Of a DNA stretch of 41,669 nucleotides, positions 6,981 to 15,188 are shown piece by piece. The position numbers and the translations under genes were made by a program. Origin of the DNA: Amycolatopsis pithecellobii (GTDB taxonomy: Bacteria; Actinomycetota; Actinomycetes; Mycobacteriales; Pseudonocardiaceae); the NCBI RefSeq assembly GCF_009707865.1, contig NZ_WMBA01000071.1:1-41669 (forward strand), in the 5' to 3' direction. The notes under the pieces were generated by a model. That model was not told where the DNA came from, made no database searches, and saw only the letters and a list, made by a program, of their open reading frames with translations. Position 1 is the first letter of the stretch; the number at the start of each line of letters is the position of its first letter.

Positions 6981-7487
6981 TTGGAGGCCGTCACGCACCG
7001 ATTCCGCTGGTGTGCGGTGGGGGCAGCGCTGCTGCTGACCGCGGGATGCTCGGGCACGGACGACCCCGTCCTGCGGGCCGGCACTCCGGCGCCGGTCACC
7101 ACCTCCGCGAGTACCACGGCGCCGACGCCGGCCGGCCCGGCACCCAGTTCGCCGGAGAGCCTGCCTGCCGCCTCGCCGGCTCCGTCAAGCTCCCGCCCGG
7201 CGACCTCCGGCGCGGCACCTCCGGCCGGCGCCTGCGGCATGGTCACCGCCGCGAGCGGGCTGACCCTGCAGGTGCTCGACTCCCCCGGGATCCCTTGCGC
7301 GGACGCGAAAGCGCTGGTCGGCAAGTTCCAGGCACAGCTGGCCGGCAAGCAGCCTGCCGGGTCCACCCAGCCCGCGAGCGCCACCGTGGACGGCTGGCTG
7401 TGCGTCTCCGGGCCGCCCGCCTCCCAGGGTGGCACCAGCTGCAGCCTCGATGACAAGACCGTGTTCGCCAGTGTGGCGGCCGAGTAA
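6981..7487 (+). CDS. Putative lipoprotein with a four-Cys domain (first of a tandem pair)
   Basis: A 168-residue predicted lipoprotein. A TTG start with GGAGGGGAG just upstream is followed by a signal peptide ending in the lipobox LTAGC (Cys23). A Pro/Ser/Thr/Ala-rich linker of about 60 residues leads to a small C-terminal domain of about 80 residues. That domain has cysteines in the order ACGMVT, IPCADA, GWLCVSG and TSCSLDD, probably two disulfides. The next gene encodes a lipoprotein with the same pattern. It should be membrane-anchored on the outer face; the function is unknown. Confidence 0.82.
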   Translation: MEAVTHRFRWCAVGAALLLTAGCSGTDDPVLRAGTPAPVTTSASTTAPTPAGPAPSSPESLPAASPAPSSSRPATSGAAPPAGACGMVTAASGLTLQVLDSPGIPCADAKALVGKFQAQLAGKQPAGSTQPASATVDGWLCVSGPPASQGGTSCSLDDKTVFASVAAE

Positions 7488-7521
7488 TCCCCTCCCGGCA
7501 AGAAAACCAAGGAAAACCGAC

Positions 7522-7932
7522 GTGTCGCGACAGTTTGTGCTTCGCTCGATCGGACCCGTGGCGGTCTGCGTGCTCACCCTCAGTGCGTGTGGCTCTCAGG
7601 CTGCGCCGCCGCCCGTGCCCGTCCAAGGTCAGGACGTCCAAGCCGTGCTCGGGGTCCCGCCTGCCCAGAACATCCAGTGCGGCACCGTGCCCGCGTCCGG
7701 CGGGGCGCAGGCCAAGGTGACGATCCGCGAAGGCGTGGTCGAATGCGCCGAGGCGGTCACCGTGCTCACGCAGTACTTCGGCCGCCTCACCGCGGCCGCC
7801 GCGGCGAGCCCGGACGGCGCCGGCCCGATCGCGATCGACCCATGGACCTGTGGCAGCGACGCGGGCTCGGTCGTCACCGCCACCTGCTCGACCGAGGACG
7901 GCCGCGAGATCGACGCCGAGCCCGCGCGCTGA
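7522..7932 (+). CDS. Putative lipoprotein with a four-Cys domain (second of a tandem pair)
   Basis: A 136-residue predicted lipoprotein starting at the GTG 7522 (AGGA about 8 bases upstream). The signal peptide ends in LSAC (Cys24), with almost no linker. The domain repeats the neighbour's cysteine order: IQCGTV, VECAEA, PWTCGSD and ATCSTED, with CG, C-A-x-A, W-x-C and T-x-C-S in the same positions. The two genes are 34 bp apart on the same strand and look like a diverged tandem duplication. The function is unknown. Confidence 0.82.
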   Translation: MSRQFVLRSIGPVAVCVLTLSACGSQAAPPPVPVQGQDVQAVLGVPPAQNIQCGTVPASGGAQAKVTIREGVVECAEAVTVLTQYFGRLTAAAAASPDGAGPIAIDPWTCGSDAGSVVTATCSTEDGREIDAEPAR

Positions 7933-7936
7933 CGGG

Positions 7937-9628
7937 TCAAGCTTTCAGGCCGGGGAAGTCTTCTTCGCGGAACTCGCCGTCCGGGCGCTCGCGGGTGGCG
8001 TGTTCGGCGTGACGCAGCTCGACCCGGCGGATCTTGCCGGAGATCGTCTTGGGCAGCTGCGCGAACTCCAGCCGCCGGATTCGCTTGTAAGGCGCCAGAT
8101 GTTCGCGGCAGAACGCGAGGATGCTCTCGGCGGTCGCCGCGTCCGGCGCGTGCCCGGCCGCGAGCGTCACGAACGCCTTCGGCACGGCCAGCCTGATCGG
8201 GTCCGGCGAGGGCACGACGGCGGCCTCGGCGACCGCATCGTGTTCCAGGAGCACGCTTTCCAGCTCGAACGGCGAGATCCGGTAGTCCGAGGCCTTGAAC
8301 ACGTCATCGGTGCGCCCGACGTAGGTGAGGTAGCCGTCCTCGTCCACCGAGCCGACGTCACCGGTGTGGTACAGACCATTCTCGAAGGCCTTCGCGGTGC
8401 GCTCTTCGTCATCGGCGTAGCCGGTCATCAGGCCGACCGGCCGGTGTGCGAGATCGAGGCAGATCTCGCCCTCGCCGCCGCGCTCCCCCGTCACCGGGTC
8501 CACGAGCACCACGGTGAAGCCCGGCAACGGGCGGCCCATCGACCCCGGCTTGACCCGCTGACCCGGCGTGTTCGCGATCTGCACGCTGCTTTCCGTCTGC
8601 CCGAACCCGTCGCGAATCGTGACGCCCCAAGCCTTCCTGACCTGTTCGATCACCTCAGGGTTGAGCGGCTCTCCCGCGCCGACGACCTTGCGCGGCGGGG
8701 TCCGCAAAGCGGTGAGATCGGCCTGGATCAGCATCCGCCACACCGTGGGCGGCGCGCAGAAACTCGTGACCCCGCACCGGTCCATCTGGGCCATCAGCGC
8801 AGCGGCGTCGAACCGGCTGTAGTTGTACAGGAACACCGTCGCCTCGGCGTTCCACGGCGCGAACACGTTGCTCCAGGCGTGTTTCGCCCAGCCTGGCGAG
8901 GAGATGTTGAGGTGGACATCGCCCGGTTCCAGCCCGATCCAGTACATTGTGGACAGATGGCCGACCGGGTACGAAACGTGCGTGTGCTGCACCAGTTTCG
9001 GCTTCGCCGTGGTCCCCGAGGTGAAGTACAGCAGCAGCGGGTCGGTCGCCGCGGTGACGCCGTCGGCGGTGAACCGCGCCGGCGCCGAGTACGCGTCGGC
9101 GAACGAAGCCCATCCCGGCGCCGGCTCGCCGACCGCGATGCGAGTGTAGTCCCCGGTGACGTCGGCGAACTTCGGCACATCCGCCGAGCGCACCACGACA
9201 TGCTTCGCCGCACCCCGGTCCACCCGGTCACGCAGGTCCGCCGGGCCGAGGAGGGTCGACGCGGGAATGATCACCGCACCGAGCTTGATCGACGCCAGGA
9301 TCGTCTCCCACAGCTCGACCTGGTTGCCCAGCATGAGAATCAGCCGGTCACCGCGGCGCACGCCGAGCCCGCGCAACCAGTTCGCGACCCGGTCCGACCG
9401 CTGCGCGAGCTCCGGGAAGGTCCAGCGGCCCTCGGTGCCGTCCTCTTCGACGATCCACAGGGCGTAGCGCCGCTCGTTCGCCGGGTCGCGGGCGATGACG
9501 TCGAACCAGTCGAGCGCCCAGTTGAACTCGCCCGGCTCGGGCCAGCTGAACGCGCGGTAGGCGGCCTCGTAGTCCTCGCGATGCACCAGCAGATAGTCCC
9601 TGGCCTGGCGGAAAACGTCGCCCGTCAC
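7937..9628 (-). CDS. Acyl-CoA synthetase (AMP-forming, medium-chain type)
   Basis: A 563-residue adenylate-forming enzyme that activates a carboxylic acid to its CoA thioester via an acyl-AMP. Motifs in order: YFTSGTTAKPKLVQHTH (phosphate loop), GFGQTESSVQ, then YHTGDVGSVDEDGYLTYVGR and TDDVFKASDYRISPFELE. The C-terminal PKTISGKIRR holds the catalytic Lys. The WxNxxS-type segment (HLNISSPGWAKHAWSNVFAP) resembles acetyl/medium-chain synthetases. The GTG at 9628 has GGGAG upstream, two bases after the enoyl-CoA hydratase stop, so the two genes are a coupled pair. The pair points to degradation of a short- or medium-chain acid; the substrate is unknown. Confidence 0.94.
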   Translation of the reverse strand: MTGDVFRQARDYLLVHREDYEAAYRAFSWPEPGEFNWALDWFDVIARDPANERRYALWIVEEDGTEGRWTFPELAQRSDRVANWLRGLGVRRGDRLILMLGNQVELWETILASIKLGAVIIPASTLLGPADLRDRVDRGAAKHVVVRSADVPKFADVTGDYTRIAVGEPAPGWASFADAYSAPARFTADGVTAATDPLLLYFTSGTTAKPKLVQHTHVSYPVGHLSTMYWIGLEPGDVHLNISSPGWAKHAWSNVFAPWNAEATVFLYNYSRFDAAALMAQMDRCGVTSFCAPPTVWRMLIQADLTALRTPPRKVVGAGEPLNPEVIEQVRKAWGVTIRDGFGQTESSVQIANTPGQRVKPGSMGRPLPGFTVVLVDPVTGERGGEGEICLDLAHRPVGLMTGYADDEERTAKAFENGLYHTGDVGSVDEDGYLTYVGRTDDVFKASDYRISPFELESVLLEHDAVAEAAVVPSPDPIRLAVPKAFVTLAAGHAPDAATAESILAFCREHLAPYKRIRRLEFAQLPKTISGKIRRVELRHAEHATRERPDGEFREEDFPGLKA

Positions 9629-9630
9629 CT

Positions 9631-10470
9631 TTATTCTCCCTTGAACTCCGGCTGCCGTCGCTCGAGAAACGCCTGCATCGCCTCGCCGAGATCCTTGCTC
9701 GGCAGGAACGCGGCGTTCCACGTCGATACGTACCGTAACCCCTCGGCGATGCGCCGCTGGGTGTTCACCTCGAGCACATCCTTGACCCCCTGCACGACCA
9801 GCGGCGGGTTGGCGGCGATCTCGGCGGCCAGCGCCCGCGCCGCCGCCAGCAGCGAGTCCTGATCCGGGTAGACGTCGTTGACCAGGCCGATCTTCTCGGC
9901 GCGGGCGGCGTCGATGTCCCTGCCGGTCAAGGCGAGCTCCCGCAGGTGCCCCTCGCCGATGATGCCGGAAAGCCGTTGCAGACTGCCGAGATCCGCGACG
10001 ATGGCGACCTTCGTCTCGCGCACGCTGAACTTCGCGTCGGCGCTGGCGAGCCGGATGTCGGCCGCGGAGGTCACGTCGACCCCGCCGCCGATGCACCACC
10101 CCGCGATCGCGGCGACCACGGGTTTGCGGCATCCGGCCACGGCATTGACCGATTCCTGCAAAGTGCGGACTTCCTTGAGGAGCGCGGTGCGCGGGCCGGC
10201 GAGGGCGTCCCCGGCGAGCAGCGGCGCCCACATTCCCATCATCGCCGGCAGGTCGAGGCCGTAGGAGAAGCTGGCGCCGCTGCCGGTCAGCACGATCGCG
10301 TTGACCTGCGGGTCGGCGTCGAGCGCGGCGAACACCAGTGGCAGCTCACGCCAGAAGTCCGGGCCCATCGCGTTGCCCTTGCCCGGGCCGATCAGCGTCA
10401 CCTCGGCGACGGTGCCGGTGCGGTCGACTTTGAGCGAAACCAGATCTTCAAGATTTGTCAGGTCTGTCAT
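9631..10470 (-). CDS. Enoyl-CoA hydratase/isomerase family protein
   Basis: A crotonase-fold protein of 279 residues. The oxyanion-hole segments are SGASFSYGLDLPAM and AGWCIGGGVDVTSAADIRLA. The region AKFSVRETKVAIVADLGSLQ carries Glu and Asp where the catalytic acids of hydratases and of dienoyl-CoA isomerases lie; the ADLG motif favours a dienoyl-CoA isomerase-like activity. Two start ATGs, at 10479 and 10470, sit in a short direct repeat. I chose 10470 because the AAGGA (about 10483-10479) is then correctly spaced. The start is only 17 bp from the divergent hydrolase start. It is followed by the acyl-CoA synthetase gene with a 2-bp gap. Confidence 0.9.
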   Translation of the reverse strand: MTDLTNLEDLVSLKVDRTGTVAEVTLIGPGKGNAMGPDFWRELPLVFAALDADPQVNAIVLTGSGASFSYGLDLPAMMGMWAPLLAGDALAGPRTALLKEVRTLQESVNAVAGCRKPVVAAIAGWCIGGGVDVTSAADIRLASADAKFSVRETKVAIVADLGSLQRLSGIIGEGHLRELALTGRDIDAARAEKIGLVNDVYPDQDSLLAAARALAAEIAANPPLVVQGVKDVLEVNTQRRIAEGLRYVSTWNAAFLPSKDLGEAMQAFLERRQPEFKGE

Positions 10471-10487
10471 GTCTGTCATCCTTATGC

Positions 10488-11297
10488 ATGGACATGACAC
10501 GTGAGCTCCCCGGTTCGTTCACGTTCGAGGGGCACCGGCTGGCCTATACCGACTACGGCGCCGGTGACCGGGTGGTCGTGCTGACGCATGGGCTCATGTT
10601 CACCCGCCGGATGCACGCCCCGCTCGCCCGCAAGCTCGCCGCGGACGGCTACCGCGTCATCACGCTCGACCTGCTCGGGCACGGCGAATCCGACCGGCCG
10701 ACCGAATCGTGGCGGTACTCGATGCCCGCGTTCGCGCTGCAGGTGCTCGCGCTGCTGGACCTGCTGGAGATCGACCGCGCGGTCGTCGGCGGTACCTCGC
10801 TCGGCGCCAACGTGACGCTGGAGGTGGCGGTCGCGGCGCCGGAGCGGATGCACGGCATGATCATCGAGATGCCGGTGCTGGACAACGCGATCGTGGCCGG
10901 GTTGCTCACGTTCGCGCCGCTGCTGTTCGCCGCGCGGTTCATCCCGGTCGGCGTGGCGGGGGTGGCTTCGGTGGCCGGGTGGGTGCCGCACGGCAACCAG
11001 TGGGTCGACGTCGTCACCGACACCCTCGAGCAGCGGCCGGCCGCGATGGCCGCGCTCCTGCACGGTGTCCTTTTCGGACGGATCGCGCCGCCGAAGGCCG
11101 TGCGGCGGCTGATCACGGTGCCGGCGCTGGTGATCGGGCATCAGCGCGACCCGATCCATCCCTTCGGGGACGCCGACACGCTGGCCGCGGATCTGCCGGA
11201 CGCCGAGTTCGTCCAGGCCCGCAGCCCGGTCGAGCTGCGGACGGATCCGCAACGGCTGACCGGCATGATCACGAACTTCGTGCGGCGCCGTTACTGA
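10488..11297 (+). CDS. Alpha/beta hydrolase
   Basis: A 269-residue alpha/beta-hydrolase fold protein. It has VLTHGLMF (oxyanion region), LDLLGHGESDRP, nucleophile S104 in G-T-S-L-G, and acid D221 in GHQRDPIHP. The C-terminal segment where the catalytic His normally lies reads QARSPVELRTD and has no His, so either another residue serves or the chemistry differs. Two in-frame ATGs (10488 and 10494) are possible and neither has a Shine-Dalgarno sequence; a leaderless message is likely. It is divergent from the enoyl-CoA hydratase gene with almost no intergenic space and convergent with cysG. Confidence 0.88.
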   Translation: MDMTRELPGSFTFEGHRLAYTDYGAGDRVVVLTHGLMFTRRMHAPLARKLAADGYRVITLDLLGHGESDRPTESWRYSMPAFALQVLALLDLLEIDRAVVGGTSLGANVTLEVAVAAPERMHGMIIEMPVLDNAIVAGLLTFAPLLFAARFIPVGVAGVASVAGWVPHGNQWVDVVTDTLEQRPAAMAALLHGVLFGRIAPPKAVRRLITVPALVIGHQRDPIHPFGDADTLAADLPDAEFVQARSPVELRTDPQRLTGMITNFVRRRY

Positions 11298-11310
11298 TCC
11301 GATCAGTAAC
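11290..11310. terminator. Inverted repeat at convergent gene ends
   Basis: A perfect 10-bp inverted repeat GTTACTGATC-C-GATCAGTAAC lies across the hydrolase stop codon. An 11-mer, GGCGCCGTTAC, is also directly repeated (11284-11294 and 11305-11315 region). It lies between convergent genes, so it may act as a bidirectional terminator, though the near-zero loop makes a cruciform or protein site possible. Confidence 0.5.
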
Positions 11311-11321
11311 GAACGGCGCCG

Positions 11322-12536
11322 TTACGCCGGCTGAGCCAGTCCCGCGACCGGGCCGATCACGGTGACCGCGGGCGGGCGCACCCCGGCTGCCTTCGCGTCC
11401 GCCTCGACACAGTCCAAAGTGGACCGGGTGATCCGCTGGGCCGCCGTGGTGCCGTCCTGCACGATGGCGACCGGGGTGTCACCGGGGCGGCCCGCCGCCA
11501 GGAGCGCGCCGGCGAACTGGCCGAGCCGTTCGACGCCCATCATCAGCACGATGGTGCCACGCAGCCTGCCGAGCGCGTCCCAGTCCACGAGCGAGGTTTC
11601 GTGTCCTGGCGGCACATGACCGGACACGACGACGACTTCGTGTGCGACCCCGCGGTGGGTCACCGGGACGTCGGCCATGGCCGGGACGGCGAAGGCGCTC
11701 GTGATCCCGGGAACGACGGTGACCGGCACGCCCGCTTCGGCGCAAGCGAGGACTTCTTCGAAGCCGCGCCCGAACACATACGGGTCCCCGCCTTTGAGCC
11801 GCACGACGAACTTGCCCGCCTTCGCGTGCTCGATCAGCGTCGCGTTGATGACGTCCTGGCTGGCGGCGCGGCCGTACGGGATCTTCGCGGCATCCACGAT
11901 TTCGACGTTCGGCGGCAATTCGTCGAGCAGCTCGCGGGGCCCGAGCCGGTCTGCCACCACGACATCGGCGCGCGCGAGCAGACGGCGGCCCTTCACGGTG
12001 ATGAGCTCGGGATCGCCCGGCCCGCCACCGACGAGCGCGACGCCGGGCAGCTCGCCGATCCCGGCGGCCGCGTCCGGGATCGCGCCGGTGTGCAGGGCTT
12101 CGACGATGTTGTCGCGAACGGCGGCCGAGCGCAGCGGCTCGCCGCCGGACAGCACCCCGACGACGAGCCCCTCGTGCCGGCCCACCGCGGCGGTGACCGC
12201 GGTGCCCTCGGTGCCGGCGTCGGCCCGCACGCAGAACACCCGGCGGCGTTCGGCCTCGGCACAGACCTGGGCGTTGACAGCGGGATCATCGGTGCAAGCC
12301 AGTGCGTACCAGGCGCCGTCGAGATCGCCGTCGGTGTAGCGGCGGCGAAGCCAGACCAGCTCGCCCGCGTCGGCCATCGCGCTCACCGCGGGCGTGGTGT
12401 GCGGTGAGATCAGCTCGACGGCGGCACCCGCGCCGATCAGCCGGGGCAGCCGCCGCTGGGCGACGCTGCCCCCGCCGATCAGTACGACGCGGCGGCCGGT
12501 GAGATCGAGGCCGGCGAGGTAGTGGTCTTCCGACAT
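11322..12536 (-). CDS. cysG: Siroheme synthase (precorrin-2 dehydrogenase/ferrochelatase plus SUMT)
   Basis: A 404-residue bifunctional enzyme, the same size as mycobacterial CysG. Residues 1-150 form the NAD-binding dehydrogenase/chelatase part (VVLIGGGSVAQRRLPRLIGA, then SGGEPLRSAAVRDNI). Residues about 165-404 are uroporphyrinogen-III C-methyltransferase: VALVGGGPGDPELITVKG, VRLKGGDPYVFGRGFEE and VTVVPGITSAFAVPA. It makes siroheme for sulfite and nitrite reductases. The ATG at 12536 follows GATGGGG; an upstream extension has no similarity to the family. No sulfur or nitrogen reduction genes adjoin it here. Confidence 0.95.
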   Translation of the reverse strand: MSEDHYLAGLDLTGRRVVLIGGGSVAQRRLPRLIGAGAAVELISPHTTPAVSAMADAGELVWLRRRYTDGDLDGAWYALACTDDPAVNAQVCAEAERRRVFCVRADAGTEGTAVTAAVGRHEGLVVGVLSGGEPLRSAAVRDNIVEALHTGAIPDAAAGIGELPGVALVGGGPGDPELITVKGRRLLARADVVVADRLGPRELLDELPPNVEIVDAAKIPYGRAASQDVINATLIEHAKAGKFVVRLKGGDPYVFGRGFEEVLACAEAGVPVTVVPGITSAFAVPAMADVPVTHRGVAHEVVVVSGHVPPGHETSLVDWDALGRLRGTIVLMMGVERLGQFAGALLAAGRPGDTPVAIVQDGTTAAQRITRSTLDCVEADAKAAGVRPPAVTVIGPVAGLAQPA

Positions 12537-12573
12537 GGCCCCATCATGACTGGTGGGGACCGGCGGCACCTGG

Positions 12574-12966
12574 TCAGGGCTGCAGGAGTGTGAGCAACCC
12601 CGTGTTGCCGAACATCTGCGCGGCCTCCAGTGCCGAGGGCGCACCGGTCTCCGGGTCGGCCCCCTTGGCGACGAGCGCCTTGACGATGTCGGTGGCGTTC
12701 TTGAACACGGCGGCGGCCAAGGGGCTCTGGCCGTGCTCGGTCAGCTGGTTCGGATCGGCGCCGCGGTCGAGCAGCACCCGCACCGCCTCGGTGTTGCCGT
12801 GGTACGCGGCGAGCATGAGCAACGTGTCGCCCCGGTCGTTGGTCGCGTCGAGGGGAACGCCACCGTCGACGTAGGTGCCCAGCAACTGGGCATTTCCTTC
12901 CCTGGCCAGGACGAACGCCCGTGCCGTGGGGTTCAGCAGATCCGCATCCGATGCTTCGTCGCTCAT
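12574..12966 (-). CDS. Ankyrin-repeat protein
   Basis: A 130-residue cytoplasmic protein made almost wholly of three to four ankyrin repeats. Typical units are DRGDTLLMLAAYHGNTEAVR, then LLDRGADPNQLTEHGQSPLA and FKNATDIVKALVAKGADPET. It is a protein-interaction module with no catalytic domain. The ATG at 12966 gives the usual N-terminus MSDEASDADLLNPTARAF; one at 12975 adds three residues. It lies downstream of the alternative ribosomal protein operon on the same strand, 10 bp after rpsR, so it may be co-transcribed and zinc-responsive (inference). Confidence 0.9.
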   Translation of the reverse strand: MSDEASDADLLNPTARAFVLAREGNAQLLGTYVDGGVPLDATNDRGDTLLMLAAYHGNTEAVRVLLDRGADPNQLTEHGQSPLAAAVFKNATDIVKALVAKGADPETGAPSALEAAQMFGNTGLLTLLQP

Positions 12967-12976
12967 GCTCACCACA

Positions 12977-13207
12977 TTAGCGTGTGCCGTAGGGCAGCAG
13001 GGCCATCTCGCGGGCCGTCTTGATCGCGACCGCGACCTGCTTCTGCTGCTGCGGGGTCAGTCCGGTGACCCGGCGGGAACGGATCTTGCCGCGGTCGGAA
13101 ACGAACCGCCGCAGCAGCTCGGCATCCTTCCAGTCCACTTCGGACACTCCGAGGACGTGCAGCAGGTTCCGCTTGCGTTTGAGGGGACGTCGCTCGGCCA
13201 CCGTCAC
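12977..13207 (-). CDS. rpsR: 30S ribosomal protein S18, zinc-independent paralogue
   Basis: A 76-residue bS18: [20 protein letters not shown], then [20 protein letters not shown] and [20 protein letters not shown]. It has no cysteine, so it is the C-minus paralogue made when zinc is scarce. Its GTG start overlaps the rpsN stop as GTGA, indicating translational coupling. It is last of the four ribosomal genes of the operon. Confidence 0.95.
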   Translation of the reverse strand: MTVAERRPLKRKRNLLHVLGVSEVDWKDAELLRRFVSDRGKIRSRRVTGLTPQQQKQVAVAIKTAREMALLPYGTR

Positions 13208-13509
13208 CAGCTCGCCTTCGACACACCGGGCAGCTCGCCGCGGTGCGCCATCTCGCGCAGCCGCACCCGGGACAGCCCGAACTTGCGGAAGTAACCGCGT
13301 GGCCGGCCATCGGCGGTGTCGCGGTTGCGCAGCCGGGTCGGGCTCGCGTCCCGTGGCAGTGCCTGCAGCGCCGACATGGCCGCGGCCCGCTCCCCGGGCG
13401 TGGACGCCGGCGAGCGGATCGTCTCCTTGAGCTCGGCCCGCCGCTCGGCGTACCGCTGGACGATCTCGCGACGCCGCCCGTTCTTGGCGATCTTCGACTT
13501 CTTCGCCAT
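13204..13509 (-). CDS. rpsN: 30S ribosomal protein S14, zinc-independent (long form)
   Basis: A 101-residue uS14 of the long type: [20 protein letters not shown] at the start and [20 protein letters not shown] near the end. The two CxxC pairs of the short zinc form are absent. It replaces the zinc protein in the small subunit during zinc starvation. The start ATG overlaps the rpmG stop by one base (TGATG), and its own stop overlaps rpsR. Confidence 0.96.
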   Translation of the reverse strand: MAKKSKIAKNGRRREIVQRYAERRAELKETIRSPASTPGERAAAMSALQALPRDASPTRLRNRDTADGRPRGYFRKFGLSRVRLREMAHRGELPGVSKASW

Positions 13510-13673
13510 CAGCGCTCCTCCCGGAACTCGACATGCCGGCGCGCCACCGGGTCGTACTTGCGCATGACCATCCGGTCCGGATCGTTGCGGCGGTTCTTGC
13601 GCGTGACGTAGGTGTAGCCGGTCCCCGCGGTGGATCGCAGCTTGATCACCGGGCGCACGTCGTTTCTCGCCAT
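13509..13673 (-). CDS. rpmG: 50S ribosomal protein L33, zinc-independent paralogue
   Basis: A 54-residue bL33: [20 protein letters not shown], then [20 protein letters not shown]. The zinc-ribbon cysteines are replaced, so this is the C-minus form. Start and stop codons each overlap the neighbouring ribosomal genes by one base (TGATG). Confidence 0.96.
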   Translation of the reverse strand: MARNDVRPVIKLRSTAGTGYTYVTRKNRRNDPDRMVMRKYDPVARRHVEFREER

Positions 13674-13909
13674 CACAGCTTCACTCCCCTGGCTTTCAGT
13701 TCCGCGGCAACGGCTTCGATGCCGCGCTTGTCGATCGTCTTGATGCCCCGCGCCGAGACCCGCAGCCGGATCCAGCGGTTCTCGCTGGGCAACCAGAACC
13801 GGCGGCTCTGCAGGTTGGGCTCCCACCGGCGCGAGGTGCGCCGATGCGAGTGCGAGACCTGCTTGCCATAGCCCGGCCGGGTGCCGGTGACCTGGCAGAC
13901 CTTGCTCAC
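13673..13909 (-). CDS. rpmB: 50S ribosomal protein L28, zinc-independent paralogue
   Basis: A 78-residue bL28: [20 protein letters not shown], then [20 protein letters not shown]. It keeps one Cys (VCQVTG) where the zinc form has CxxC, so it should not bind zinc. The GTG start at 13909 has AGGGG about 7 bases upstream. It is the first gene of the operon, 15 bp from the Zur-box-like site. Confidence 0.96.
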   Translation of the reverse strand: MSKVCQVTGTRPGYGKQVSHSHRRTSRRWEPNLQSRRFWLPSENRWIRLRVSARGIKTIDKRGIEAVAAELKARGVKL

Positions 13910-13923
13910 TAACCACCCCTAGT

Positions 13924-13944
13924 TGATATCGGTTTTCATTTTCA
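13924..13944. promoter_or_regulatory. Zur-box-like operator between rpmB and the CobW-family gene
   Basis: The only AT-rich stretch here. On the minus strand it reads TGAAAATGAAAACCGATATCA, an imperfect dyad close to the actinobacterial Zur consensus TGAAAATGATTTTCA. It lies 15 bp from the rpmB start and 16 bp from the divergent CobW-family start, and would repress both when zinc is sufficient. Gene content supports this strongly; binding is inferred. Confidence 0.75.
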
Positions 13945-13960
13945 TCTAACGTACAGCATC

Positions 13961-15154
13961 GTGCGAACCTTCCCGTCCGGCACCCCGCGGGTGCCCCTGA
14001 CCCTGATCTGCGGCCTCGACCCGGAGGCCGGCAACCGGCTCGCGGAGCGGCTGCTGCGCCCCGGAACCGCTCTCGTGCATCACGATCTGCGCGAGGTCAC
14101 CTCCGGCGTGGCCCGCCGCAGACTGCGGCTCGACGACCACGACGAAACCGTCACGCTGGAGCTGGCGCACGGCTGTGTCTCGTGCACGCTGCGCGAGGAT
14201 CTGTTGCCACTGCTGCGAAAACTGGGGCGAATGTCCGAAGTGGACCGGATCGTGCTGCGGCTCGACGAGTCGATGGAGCCGGAACCGGTCAGTTGGGCGG
14301 TCCACCACGTGCTCGTCGGTGACCGGCCAGTGAGCGACGACGTCGAGATCGACGGCGTGTTCACCGTGCTGGACTGCGCGACCTGGCTGGCCGACGCGAC
14401 CGGGGACGACACGCTCGCCGACCGCGACCGCCGGGCCAGCCCCGACGACGAGCGCACGGTCGCCCAGGTTGCGTTGTCCCAGGCCGAATTCGCCGACGTA
14501 CTCGTGCTCGCCGGTGCCGCCGCGAACGCGTGGGACGCCGCGAGGACCAGCGCCGTGCTCGACCGGGTGGCCCCGGCCGCGCCGCGCATCGCGCTCGCCG
14601 ACGCCGACCAGGCCACCTTGGCCGCCGCCGTCCGGCCCGGCGCCCGCCGGGGCGAGGTCACCGACATGCACGGCCCGCTGCTGAGCGGCGAGCCGCCGCT
14701 GCACGCCGACTGCGGGATCTCGGTGCTGCTGTTCACCGCACGGCGCCCGTTCCACCCGCAGCGTTTCCACGACGCGATCGACGTGCTGCTCGACGGGGTG
14801 GTGCGTACGCGCGGCCGTGCCTGGGTCGCCAGCCGGCCGGGTACCGCGTTGTGGATCGAGTCGGCGGGCGGCGGGCTCGGAATCGGCGACGCCGGACCGT
14901 GGCTCGACTCACCGGATGCTCCACAGTGGACAGATGTGTCGCCGGAACGCCGGACACTGGCGTCGCTGCGCTGGGACCCGGTGTTCGGCGACCGGGCACA
15001 GGAGATCGTCGTGGTCACCGACCAGGCCACGCCCGAGGAGATCGACGGTGCCCTGCGCGAAGCGCTGCTGACCGACGCCGAACTCGCCGCCGGTCAGCAG
15101 GCGTGGCTGGGCTATCCCGACCCGTTCGGCTCCTGGGTGACCGCCGACGACTGA
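13961..15154 (+). CDS. CobW/G3E-family protein with a degenerate P-loop (Mrf/zinc-response type)
   Basis: A 397-residue CobW-like protein divergent from the zinc-independent ribosomal operon. The Walker A position reads [18 protein letters not shown], with no GKT, so GTP binding is doubtful. The metal motif is G71-C72-V-S-C75 rather than the canonical GCxCC. The C-terminal CobW domain is recognisable ([31 protein letters not shown]). Family members deliver zinc. In mycobacteria a CobW-like protein of the zinc-starvation operon (Mrf) recruits a hibernation factor to C-minus ribosomes. The location and lost P-loop favour that kind of role; this is inference. The GTG at 13961 lacks a ribosome-binding site, so the message may be leaderless. 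Confidence 0.88.
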   Translation: MRTFPSGTPRVPLTLICGLDPEAGNRLAERLLRPGTALVHHDLREVTSGVARRRLRLDDHDETVTLELAHGCVSCTLREDLLPLLRKLGRMSEVDRIVLRLDESMEPEPVSWAVHHVLVGDRPVSDDVEIDGVFTVLDCATWLADATGDDTLADRDRRASPDDERTVAQVALSQAEFADVLVLAGAAANAWDAARTSAVLDRVAPAAPRIALADADQATLAAAVRPGARRGEVTDMHGPLLSGEPPLHADCGISVLLFTARRPFHPQRFHDAIDVLLDGVVRTRGRAWVASRPGTALWIESAGGGLGIGDAGPWLDSPDAPQWTDVSPERRTLASLRWDPVFGDRAQEIVVVTDQATPEEIDGALREALLTDAELAAGQQAWLGYPDPFGSWVTADD

Positions 15155-15155
15155 G

Positions 15156-15180
15156 CCGGCCCGCCGGGGCAGCAGGCCGG
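15156..15180. terminator. Hairpin between convergent genes
   Basis: A 6-bp perfect stem CCGGCC/GGCCGG with a GC-rich 13-base loop. It sits between the ends of the CobW-family and transporter genes and has no T-run. Confidence 0.4.
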
Positions 15181-15188
15181 AAGACTCG

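Noticed and set aside
7937..10231. Continuous 764-codon minus-strand frame spanning the acyl-CoA synthetase and hydratase region
   Set aside because: The part beyond 9628 is the shadow of the enoyl-CoA hydratase gene. The synthetase N-terminus is explained by GTG 9628 with a ribosome-binding site.
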